This document shows positions 26,216-33,309 of a stretch of DNA of 64,000 nucleotides, one piece after another. Each line of letters begins with the position of its first letter. Positions within the stretch are counted from its first letter, which is position 1. The notes beneath the pieces were generated by a model. It saw only the letters and a program-made list of their open reading frames with translations. It had not been told where the DNA came from and searched no databases. The stretch spans positions 1-64,000 of the forward strand of contig NZ_JBJZOI010000015.1 of the NCBI RefSeq assembly GCF_047200635.1, read 5' to 3'. This DNA comes from Saccharopolyspora_C sp047200635. Its GTDB lineage: Bacteria > Actinomycetota > Actinomycetes > Mycobacteriales > Pseudonocardiaceae. The translations under genes and the position numbers were made by a program.

Positions 26216-26697
26216 CAGAGCAGCCAATCCGCGACGGCGGGCGCGGAGCCCGCGGCCCGGAGCACCAGGCCCAGCGGCCCGGCCGGCACGTCGGAGACGT
26301 GGAACGCGCCGAAGGAGTCCAGCTCCGCGACGCACCGGCCCGCCGGATGCCGCAGCACAACCTCGCCTTGCGGCCTCCCCTGGCCGGACCGGCTGACCAC
26401 CATGCCGGAGGCGCGGAACAGGCCCTCGACCTGCGGCACCAGGTCGAGCTCGACGATCCGGCCCGGCATCAGGAAGGTGAGCACCCGGGGTTCGGCGATC
26501 GCCGTCGCGTTCCCCGCGCGCACCGGGGCGGGTTCCTCGGCCGAATCCCCGACCAGCTCCAGGGTCGCCGCGCCGGAGCGGCCGCGCGCCAGCCCGGCCG
26601 CGGCGTAGCCGGCGTCCCGCACGTGCCCGGGCGCCGGATCGCTGAGGTGGAACAGGTCGCGCAGCACGCGCAGCTCGGCGGGAATCCGAGGGCTCAT
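26212..26697 (-). CDS. Small beta-rich protein between sigma factor and CHAT protease
   Basis: A 161-residue protein from ATG 26697. It starts with a helical AELRVLRDLFHLSDPAPG motif, then a VLTFLMPGRIVELDLVPQ strand pair and a likely beta sandwich (about 90-161) resembling carboxypeptidase regulatory-like domains (FGAFHVSDVPAGPLGLVLR). From memory, actinomycete loci often place such a protein between an ECF-like sigma factor and a CHAT protease. It overlaps the sigma gene (ATGA) and the CHAT gene (TTGA). A role as linker, anti-sigma factor or CHAT substrate is possible; none is shown. Confidence 0.7.
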   Translation of the reverse strand: MSPRIPAELRVLRDLFHLSDPAPGHVRDAGYAAAGLARGRSGAATLELVGDSAEEPAPVRAGNATAIAEPRVLTFLMPGRIVELDLVPQVEGLFRASGMVVSRSGQGRPQGEVVLRHPAGRCVAELDSFGAFHVSDVPAGPLGLVLRAAGSAPAVADWLLC

Positions 26698-27287
26698 CCG
26701 GCGGCCTCCTCGGTGGAACCGCCGTGCGCCAGCCGCTCCCGCAGCGTGGCGAGGCAGCGGCCCTTCTTCGGCCCGATGCTCCCCCTCGGCATCCCGAGGG
26801 CCTGGCTGACCTGCGCGTAGCTGGTGTCCGGAGCCACCGCCACGACCCGCAGCAGTTGCTGGCAGCGCCACGAGAGCTGCGCGAAGGCCTGCCACATCCG
26901 CGTGACCGCGACCGAGCGCAGCGCGTGCCCCTCCGGCCCATCGCCCTGATCAGGTACGTCCAGCACCCCGGTGTTCCAGCCCACCGGCGATTCCCGGTGG
27001 CGCGCCTTGGCCGAGCGGATCGCCTCGCGGCGTGCCGTCGTCGCCAGCCATCCCGGCAGCGCCCGCGGATCTCGCAGGTTCCCGAGGTTCTCCGCCAGCA
27101 ACAACCAGGTCACCTGGCAGACGTCCTCGGCATCGGCTCGCGACGGCGAGTAGGCCCGGGCCGCCGCCCACACCACCGGAGTGTTGCGGTCCACCAGCTC
27201 CCGCCAGGCCGCCGCCTCCCCGGCCGCGGCGCGCTCCAGCACATCCGGCGCACCGTTCGGCCCGGCGATCTCCTGCACGGCATGCAT
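26694..27287 (-). CDS. ECF-like sigma-70 family RNA polymerase sigma factor
   Basis: A 197-residue sigma factor. Region 2 spans about 20-90 (ADAEDVCQVTWLLLAENLG is the region 2.2/2.3 signature) and region 4 about 140-190 (LSWRCQQLLRVVAVAPDTSYAQVSQALG HTH). Start is ATG 27287 with GGGAGAAG upstream; an in-frame GTG at 27317 has no ribosome site. No classical anti-sigma with a zinc motif is encoded nearby. It lies 74 bp after the S8 protease gene on the same strand and overlaps the next gene, so it probably controls or reports for the CHAT/S8 unit. Confidence 0.88.
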   Translation of the reverse strand: MHAVQEIAGPNGAPDVLERAAAGEAAAWRELVDRNTPVVWAAARAYSPSRADAEDVCQVTWLLLAENLGNLRDPRALPGWLATTARREAIRSAKARHRESPVGWNTGVLDVPDQGDGPEGHALRSVAVTRMWQAFAQLSWRCQQLLRVVAVAPDTSYAQVSQALGMPRGSIGPKKGRCLATLRERLAHGGSTEEAAG

Positions 27288-27361
27288 CTCGCTTCTCCCT
27301 CGCTCCTCGACGTTCACGAGTAAGAGGAGCGAGCACCCCGCGCAGATTCACGCCGAGCCGA

Positions 27362-28516
27362 TTACCCCCCGAACGAGGGATGACGGCGCACCGCCGCCCG
27401 GGCCGCTTCCGCCCGGTCGCCACCGTCCCGCAAGGCGATCGCCACGGCCGCCGCGACCTGCGGCGCCGCGAAGGACGTCCCGCTCCAGCGGGCGAAGCCG
27501 TACCGGCGCGCACCACCGCTGCCGGGCAGCAGCCGGACGTGGCTGCTGACCACGTCCTCGCCGGGCGCGCACGCATCGACCCAGCCGCCGGAGTTGGAGA
27601 ACTCCGCCAGCCCTCCGCCCCGGCCGGACGCCGCCACCCCCAGCACCTCGGGCAGGGCCGCCGGCCAGAACGGGCGGGTGGAGGCGTGGTTGCCCGCGGC
27701 GGCCACCACGACCGCGTCCCCGAACCGCGCCAGCTCGGCCCGCAGCGCGGGCGGGCAGCGGTCCCCGGCGGTGTGGCACCCGGCCGTCAGCAGCACCACG
27801 TCCACCGGCTCGCCCCGCGCCGCGGACTTCCGGCGCAGCGCGCGCAACCCGGCGACGACGGTGAGGTCGTCGGTGAAGCCGAGCGAGGACAGCACCCGGT
27901 GCGCGCTGATCCGCACCCCAGGCGCGTGCTGGAGCAGCACGCCCGCGACGAAGGTGCCGTGTCCCGCCTGCCGGTCCTGCTCGGAGTCGTCGTCCGCGTC
28001 CAGCACCTCCGGCACCGCCTCGAACCAGTCCCGCCCGGCGAACCACGGGTGCGGATCGCACCCGGTGTCGAGGACCGCGACCGCGACGCCCCAGCGCTGC
28101 TGGGCGGGCTCGGCCACGGCCTCGGCCGGCCCGGGATCCGCACCGGTGCCGAACAGGACGGGAGTGCCGAACATCGTCGCCGATCCGAGGTGAACGTGGT
28201 TAGCGCTGACGCCGGGATCCTCGCCCGCGATGTCCACGCAGCGGTCCCGCTCGGCGCCGCGCAGCCGGAGCCGGGCGAACGCCAGGTCCTCGTCGTGCTC
28301 GACGTCGTCCACCCAGCGGCGCAGCCGGGACAGCGCCGGGTCCAGCGACTCGCGGGAGACGAGGAGCTCACCCCTCCGGACCAGGCACTCCCCCGGACCA
28401 CCGGGGTCGTGCACCAGCAGGTCGTGCCCGTACCGGGCCCAGTGCGCACCGAGTTCCGCTACCGTCAGGCTCTCGCCAGCTGGGGAATCCACAACGGACA
28501 CTGTGCGATCGGTCAC
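27362..28516 (-). CDS. S8 family (subtilisin-like) serine peptidase, cytosolic
   Basis: A 384-residue subtilase with a complete triad: Asp150 (AVLDTGCD), His186 (AGHGTFVAG) and Ser348 (WSGTSFAAPQV), plus oxyanion Asn276 (AAGNHA). The N-terminal 130 residues form a domain of unknown fold containing LSRLRRWVDDVEHDEDLAF. There is no signal peptide, which is unusual for secreted subtilases and fits regulated intracellular proteolysis. Start GTG 28516. It is first in the minus-strand unit with the sigma factor, beta-rich protein and CHAT protease. Confidence 0.88.
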   Translation of the reverse strand: MTDRTVSVVDSPAGESLTVAELGAHWARYGHDLLVHDPGGPGECLVRRGELLVSRESLDPALSRLRRWVDDVEHDEDLAFARLRLRGAERDRCVDIAGEDPGVSANHVHLGSATMFGTPVLFGTGADPGPAEAVAEPAQQRWGVAVAVLDTGCDPHPWFAGRDWFEAVPEVLDADDDSEQDRQAGHGTFVAGVLLQHAPGVRISAHRVLSSLGFTDDLTVVAGLRALRRKSAARGEPVDVVLLTAGCHTAGDRCPPALRAELARFGDAVVVAAAGNHASTRPFWPAALPEVLGVAASGRGGGLAEFSNSGGWVDACAPGEDVVSSHVRLLPGSGGARRYGFARWSGTSFAAPQVAAAVAIALRDGGDRAEAARAAVRRHPSFGG

Positions 28517-28710
28517 CGCGATCGTCCACTTGGGGCATTCTGCCGGGTGAAAACCGGTGGCGACCCGGTGGTGTCATCGCGCGGAAGTTCGCCGCAATCG
28601 GTGGCAAGACACCGCCTGTCCGGGTGGTTGATACCGAGAAGGGCTGCCACCCATCCTAGAGCGTGCGGGACGATTCCGATGTTCCGCGCGAACCCGACCG
28701 ACGGGCGGTG

Positions 28711-29496
28711 GTGAGGGTGACCGGTAGCTGCGCGCAGCGCACGCACTGGCCCCGTCTGCGCGCCTGGACCCGCCGCGCGCTCGCCACGGCCGGGATCGTC
28801 GGGAGCGCGTGGCTGCTCGGCGCGGGCATCGCGGCCGCCTCCCCGGAACCCGGGCGCGCGGTCGGCGGCGAGCAGTTCGCCGTGGAGGTCGTGCCGTCGA
28901 TCGACCCGGAGCTGCTCGCGGCCGCCGCGGACGAGGACCCGGCCACCGGCGCGGATCCCGCCGAGCAGCTCGAGATCGCCGACCTCGCCACCGACATCAG
29001 CTCGGACGTGCGGGAACGGCTGGACGGCACCACCGCGGCCGAGCTCGTCGAGCCCGCCCCGGCCCGCGAGACGGAGCAGCCGGAGCCGGAGCCCGACGGC
29101 GCGGAGCCCACCGACGCACCGCGCGCTCCCGAGCCGGCACCGGCCCCGCGCGCGGAGCTCCCGCCGCCACCGCCGGCGGTGAGCGAGCAGGCCGCGGACC
29201 GCACGCCGGACCCGCCCGCGCGGCACCCCGCGCCGACCCACCGCGAGGTCCCTCCGGATCTCGCGGAGGAGGAGCCGGCACCGGATTCGCACCCGGTGCC
29301 GACGATGCCGCCGCCGGCTCCCACCGCGACGGTCCTGTCCGCGAACACGAGTCCCGGCCACGGCCTGCGCTGGTCGCACGCCGTGCTGCCGCCGGAACCG
29401 CGGCTGCCCGCCGCCGAGCGCGCCGCTGGCGGCCACGCCGACGCGGCGACCTCGCGCGGCGTCGCGCTGATCGAGCCGTCCGCCGCGCCCGACTGA
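28711..29496 (+). CDS. Secreted Pro/Ala/Glu-rich protein of unknown function
   Basis: About 261 residues from GTG 28711 (GTG 28708 is equally possible). An N-terminal Arg-rich stretch and a hydrophobic helix (LATAGIVGSAWLLGAGIAAA) look like a signal peptide with cleavage near AAAS. The mature part has an ordered segment (EQFAVEVVPSIDPELLAAAA, about 45-65), then low-complexity Pro/Glu/Ala sequence and a C-terminal RWSHAVLPPEPRLP segment. No domain recognised. It is divergent from the S8 protease gene and may or may not belong to that system. Confidence 0.55.
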   Translation: MRVTGSCAQRTHWPRLRAWTRRALATAGIVGSAWLLGAGIAAASPEPGRAVGGEQFAVEVVPSIDPELLAAAADEDPATGADPAEQLEIADLATDISSDVRERLDGTTAAELVEPAPARETEQPEPEPDGAEPTDAPRAPEPAPAPRAELPPPPPAVSEQAADRTPDPPARHPAPTHREVPPDLAEEEPAPDSHPVPTMPPPAPTATVLSANTSPGHGLRWSHAVLPPEPRLPAAERAAGGHADAATSRGVALIEPSAAPD

Positions 29497-29641
29497 TCCG
29501 CCCCGATCGCACCGCCGCGGTGCGACGACGCCACCGAGATCTCCGGTCCGGCCGACTGCGCCCGGCGGGACCGGTGTCGGGGGCGATTCTCGGCACGTGC
29601 CCAGGAACCCTGACCTGTCCTGATCACCGCCCGAGCGCCCC

Positions 29642-29678
29642 GGTCCCGGTGCCGCACTGCCCCTGCGGCACCGGGACC
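29642..29678. terminator. Perfect 15-bp hairpin
   Basis: Stem 29642-29656 with 29664-29678, loop 7 bases. First of two hairpins between the convergent secreted-protein gene and the MocR gene. Confidence 0.7.
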
Positions 29679-29688
29679 ACTCCGAGAT

Positions 29689-29725
29689 CGCCTTCCGGCA
29701 CGACGAGGGGCCGTGCCGGAAGGCG
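29689..29725 (-). terminator. Perfect 14-bp hairpin after MocR gene
   Basis: Stem 29689-29702 with 29712-29725, 5 bases past the MocR stop codon. Second hairpin of the convergent pair. Confidence 0.7.
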
Positions 29726-29730
29726 GCTCG

Positions 29731-31167
29731 TCAACTGATCGGCACGTCCAGCGGGCCGGGGTCGGGCGCACCCTCGAACCGGGCCGCCGCCCGGGCCAGC
29801 CGCCGCACCACCTCCCCCTGCTGACCGGGAGGCAGCGTGTAGGGCAGCCGCAGGTAGCGCTCCAGCGTCCCGCGCACCGCGAAGCGGGAACCGGGCACCA
29901 GCCGCAGCCCGTGCTGCTCGGCCTCGACCGCGAGCCTGCTGCTCACCGGAGCGCCCAGATCGCACCACAGCGCGAGGCCGCCGTCCGGGACCCGGAACGT
30001 CCAGCCGGGCAGCTGCTCGGCGAGCTCCGCGATCAGCGCGGAACGCAGGTCGGCGATGTGCGCGCGGCGGCGCTCCAGCATCGGTCCCGCGTCCGCGAGC
30101 AGCTCGGTGAACAGCAGCTGCTCCAGGATCGGGCTCCCGAGGTCCACGGCCGCCCGGTCCAGCAGCAGGCGCCGCACCAGGTCCTCCGGCGCGCGCACCC
30201 AGCCCAACCGCAGACCGCCCCAGAACGACTTCCCCGCCGAGCCCAGCGTGATCACCCGTTCCTCGTCGAACGCGGCCGCGGGAGGAGGCGGGGTTTCGCC
30301 GGTCAGGTCCAGGTCGACCAGCGTCTCGTCGACGACGGCCGTGGTCCTGGTCCGGCGCAGCACCGCGACCAGCCGCTCCCGGTCCGCCGCGCTCATCCGC
30401 AGTCCGGTGGGGTTCTGGAAGTCGGGGATGAGGTAGGCGAGCTTCGGGGTCGCCTGCTGCAGGGTCGCCGCCATCAGCTCCAGGTCCCAGCCGTCCGCGA
30501 GCATCGGTACCGCGACCGCCTCCGCCCCCACCCCGCGGATCGCCTGCAGCGGGTTCGGATAGGTGGGGTGCTCCACCAGCACCCGTTCACCGGGGGAGAT
30601 CAGCGCCCGCAGGACTAGGGCGAACCCGTGCTGGGCACCGTTGGTGACCAGGATCTGCCCCGGCGAGGTGGGCAACCCGCGCCGGGTGTGGGTCTCGGCG
30701 ATCCGCTCCCGCAGCTCCGGCAGGCCGAGCGCCTGGTAGCCGTGCCCGGCCAGGTGCGCGGGGAACCGCAGCCGGGCGCGGTCCAGCGCGGTGGTGAGTT
30801 CCGGCGGCGCGGGCAGGGTGGCCTGCGCCAGGTTGATCAGATCCGGGGTGGCGGGCGGCCAGCCACCGGTGTCGGCGACCGCCCGGTCACCCGGGAGCCG
30901 CACCCAGGAACCCGAGCCCTGCCTGCTCTCCGCGAAGCCGTCCTCCCGAAGCCGTTCCAGCGCCCGCACCACCAGGGTGCGGCTGACCCCCAGCGCCTCG
31001 GCGAACTCGCGCTCGGCGGGCAGCCGGGTGCCGGGCGCGAGTCGCCCGTCGAGCACGAGCCGCCGCACCGCTCGGTGCAGCGCCGTGGAGGTGGCCCGGC
31101 CGGGGTGCCAGGCGCCGAGCAGTTCCGCGATACCGCGGGCACCGATTCGTCCAACTACGCGGGGCAT
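29731..31167 (-). CDS. MocR/PdxR-type GntR regulator with aminotransferase domain (YczR-like)
   Basis: A 478-residue fusion. A winged helix-turn-helix of the GntR type (about 25-100, with LPAEREFAEALGVSRTLVVR) is joined to a fold-type I aminotransferase domain (about 110-478) containing IPDFQNPTG, VVDETLVDL and the PLP-binding Lys in TLGSAGKSFWGG. MocR proteins sense PLP or an amino compound and regulate a divergent gene. It faces yczE across a 62-bp gap full of inverted repeats, the arrangement described for YczR regulators. Start ATG 31167. Confidence 0.9.
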   Translation of the reverse strand: MPRVVGRIGARGIAELLGAWHPGRATSTALHRAVRRLVLDGRLAPGTRLPAEREFAEALGVSRTLVVRALERLREDGFAESRQGSGSWVRLPGDRAVADTGGWPPATPDLINLAQATLPAPPELTTALDRARLRFPAHLAGHGYQALGLPELRERIAETHTRRGLPTSPGQILVTNGAQHGFALVLRALISPGERVLVEHPTYPNPLQAIRGVGAEAVAVPMLADGWDLELMAATLQQATPKLAYLIPDFQNPTGLRMSAADRERLVAVLRRTRTTAVVDETLVDLDLTGETPPPPAAAFDEERVITLGSAGKSFWGGLRLGWVRAPEDLVRRLLLDRAAVDLGSPILEQLLFTELLADAGPMLERRRAHIADLRSALIAELAEQLPGWTFRVPDGGLALWCDLGAPVSSRLAVEAEQHGLRLVPGSRFAVRGTLERYLRLPYTLPPGQQGEVVRRLARAAARFEGAPDPGPLDVPIS

Positions 31168-31171
31168 GAGT

Positions 31172-31209
31172 CCAATAGTTCCAGATTGGCTCTCGAAACA
31201 GGAGCCAAT
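31172..31209. promoter_or_regulatory. Inverted repeats, probable YczR operator
   Basis: ATTGGCTC (31185-31192) and GAGCCAAT (31202-31209) form a perfect 8-bp inverted repeat with a 9-base spacer. CCAAT at 31172-31176 pairs with the same ATTGG, giving a third half-site. The region is the whole divergent promoter between the MocR gene and yczE. Confidence 0.7.
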
Positions 31210-31229
31210 GAGCCAGTACCAACGAGTAC

Positions 31230-31865
31230 ATGACTTCGACAGCCACCAAGGTGGATCTCTCCCCGGTCCCGGTGACCGTGCGTCCGGCCGCCCGGCTGGC
31301 GCAGCTGTTCGCCGGTCTCGCGCTGTACGGGACGAGCATGGCGCTGATGGTGCGCGCCGAGATCGGGCTGTCCCCGTGGGACGTGCTGCACGACGGCATG
31401 ACCCAGCGGCTGGACTGGAGCTTCGGCGCGATCACCGCGCTGACCAGCGTGCTCGTCCTGGCCCTGTGGGTACCGCTGCGGCAGCGGCCGGGTATCGGGA
31501 CGGTGGCGAACGTGGTGGTGATCGCGCTGTCGGTCGATCTGGTGCTCGGCGTGCTGCCACCCGCGCACGCGCTCCCCTGGCAGCTCACCTTGATCATCTC
31601 CGGGGTCGTGCTGAACGGCCTGGCCACCGCCATCTACGTGGGTGCCCGGCTCGGCCCCGGCCCGCGGGACGGGCTCATGACCGGGCTGCACGCGCGGACC
31701 GGCTGGTCGGTGCGCCTGGTGCGGAGCGGGATCGAGGTGGGCGTGCTCGTCGTCGGCTGGTTCCTCGGCGGCTCCGCGGGCCTGGGCACCGTGCTCTACG
31801 CGGTGTCGATCGGAGCGATCACGCAGTTCTTCCTGCCGTGGACGACGGTGCCCGGTCGGCGATGA
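31230..31865 (+). CDS. yczE: YczE/YyaS/YitT family membrane protein
   Basis: A 211-residue protein with five likely membrane helices. The family motifs MALMVRAEIGLSPWDVLHDG (about 32-51) and ARLGPGPRDGLMTGLHARTG (about 140-159) mark two related halves. Function is probably transport, but the substrate is unknown. Start ATG 31230 has no clear ribosome site, so the transcript may be leaderless. It is divergent from the MocR-type regulator and its stop overlaps the start of the PP2C-like gene. Confidence 0.85.
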   Translation: MTSTATKVDLSPVPVTVRPAARLAQLFAGLALYGTSMALMVRAEIGLSPWDVLHDGMTQRLDWSFGAITALTSVLVLALWVPLRQRPGIGTVANVVVIALSVDLVLGVLPPAHALPWQLTLIISGVVLNGLATAIYVGARLGPGPRDGLMTGLHARTGWSVRLVRSGIEVGVLVVGWFLGGSAGLGTVLYAVSIGAITQFFLPWTTVPGRR

Positions 31866-32770
31866 TGGCCGCCATGTCGGACGTGACGGTGGCCGAGCGG
31901 GCCGGTGACCGGCTGAGCGGGTCCGCGACGGGGAGCGAGGACGTGGTGCTGGTGCTGCCGAACGCGGTGGCCGTGCTGGACGGCGCGACCTCGCTGCGGC
32001 CCGGCGCCCGCACCGGCGGCTGGTACGCGGCGCGGCTCGCGGCAGCGCTGGAGCCCCGGCTGGCCCGGCCGGAGGCGGACCTCGCGGCGCTGCTCGCGGA
32101 GTCGATCGCGGCGGTGGCCGCCGAGTTCGACCTGCACCCCGGTTCGTCGCCGTCCAGCACGGCGTCCCTGCTGCGCTGGGACGACGAGCAGGTGGAAGCG
32201 CTGGTGCTGGCGGACAGCCCGATCGTGCTGGACGCGGTGGGCGGGCCGGTGGCGGTCGTCGACGAGCAGCTGGACGCGCTGCGCGCCGGGGCCCCGAGAG
32301 CCGGAGCGGGGGGCTACCGGGACCGGTTGCGCTCCGGCGGCGGCTTCGGGGCGGGGCACCGCGCGGCGCTGAACTCGGCGATGGACCGGACCTCGCGGTG
32401 GCGCAACGTCGAGGGCGGGTTCTGGGTCGCCGAAGCCGTGCCGGAGGCCGCCGAGCACGCCGTCCGCGCCCGGGTGCCGCGCGCGGAGGTGACCGCCGCG
32501 CTGGTGATGACCGACGGCGTGTCCTGCGGGGTGCGGGACTACGGGATCTACCCGGACTTCCCGGCGATGCTGGCGGCGGCCGTGCGCGACGGTCCGCAGG
32601 CCGTGCTGGACGAGGTCAGGGCCGCGGAGGAGTCGGATCCGGACGGGGTCCGCTGGCCCCGGTCGAAGCGGCACGACGACCAGGCGATGGCGCTGGTGCG
32701 GCTCGCCGAACGGCCGCCTCCCGGCGGGACCTCGGGGTCCGGTCTCGGCAAAAAAGATCTCTGCACCTAG
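31862..32770 (+). CDS. PP2C-like protein phosphatase family protein
   Basis: About 302 residues. Motifs of the PPM/PP2C fold are visible: SEDVVLVLPNAVAVLDGATS with the metal-binding DGATS, ALVLADSPIVLD, TDGVSCGVRDYG and a C-terminal KRHDDQAMALV with the last metal-binding Asp pair. Start is uncertain: ATG at 31862, 31865 or 31874, all in frame; the first two overlap the yczE stop, so translational coupling is likely. Substrate is unknown. Ends with a short KKDLCT tail. Confidence 0.75.
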   Translation: MMAAMSDVTVAERAGDRLSGSATGSEDVVLVLPNAVAVLDGATSLRPGARTGGWYAARLAAALEPRLARPEADLAALLAESIAAVAAEFDLHPGSSPSSTASLLRWDDEQVEALVLADSPIVLDAVGGPVAVVDEQLDALRAGAPRAGAGGYRDRLRSGGGFGAGHRAALNSAMDRTSRWRNVEGGFWVAEAVPEAAEHAVRARVPRAEVTAALVMTDGVSCGVRDYGIYPDFPAMLAAAVRDGPQAVLDEVRAAEESDPDGVRWPRSKRHDDQAMALVRLAERPPPGGTSGSGLGKKDLCT

Positions 32771-33027
32771 AGACAATCCGCATACCACCAAGTAACCTCA
32801 GAAGTGTCCACCTGACCCCCAGGGGTGGACTCCAACGCCCCCGCACTCCCGGTGACCCCCAGGCCGGTTGAGCGCGGGGGCGTCCTACGTTCGGGTGCAA
32901 TCTGCTTTCCCGCGCAACCGGCTGATCCTTCACTCGTTTGAGTGGGCAAGGGAACTGATCGGAGCTGCCGGCGGTCGTAGGAGACGGCGCGCACGCACGA
33001 CTCCGGAAACGTGGGGAGGGATCATCC
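32771..33027. other. Intergenic region before small hypothetical gene
   Basis: These 257 bases are without a gene. They hold a 7-bp inverted repeat near 32806-32830 (GTCCACC/GGTGGAC) and a 10-bp one (ACGCCCCCGC with GCGGGGGCGT) around 32834-32885, which could terminate the PP2C-like transcript. The promoter of the next gene probably lies near 32920-33000. Confidence 0.4.
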
Positions 33028-33246
33028 GTGGACCTGCACACTCGGATCGAACTGTTCGGTGGTCCGGAAGACGGTCGGGAGATCACCCTGCCCAGCGGAG
33101 CGGCGGGCGGGCCGCTGTCCCCGCTCCCGGTCCCCCGCGACGGTGAGGACCCGGCCGCGGCCTACGTGAAGGACCACCAGCGCCCGCACGGGGTCTGGAT
33201 CTACAAGTACACGCTCGGCGCGGCGGTGCGTCAGTCCGCGCAGTGA
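33028..33246 (+). CDS. Small conserved protein, function unknown
   Basis: A 72-residue protein from GTG 33028, supported by a strong ribosome site (GGGGAGGGA) six bases upstream. It begins MDLHTRIELFGGPEDGREIT, a beta-hairpin-like pattern, and ends with VWIYKYTLGAAV. No signal peptide or membrane helix. It is followed by a bidirectional terminator. I do not recognise a function. Confidence 0.65.
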   Translation: MDLHTRIELFGGPEDGREITLPSGAAGGPLSPLPVPRDGEDPAAAYVKDHQRPHGVWIYKYTLGAAVRQSAQ

Positions 33247-33262
33247 CGCAGCGAACGACGAC

Positions 33263-33294
33263 CGGCCCCGCGGCTCTCGGGGAGCGCGGGGCCG
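33263..33294. terminator. Bidirectional hairpin terminator
   Basis: A perfect 10-bp stem CGGCCCCGCG/CGCGGGGCCG (33263-33272 with 33285-33294), between the convergent small gene and the S15 peptidase gene. Confidence 0.7.
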
Positions 33295-33309
33295 ATGCGG
33301 TGGTGCCGG

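Noticed and set aside
22961..26608. A 1215-codon open frame on the plus strand opposite the CHAT gene
   Set aside because: Same reasoning: low-complexity product, while the minus-strand frame shows CHAT catalytic motifs.
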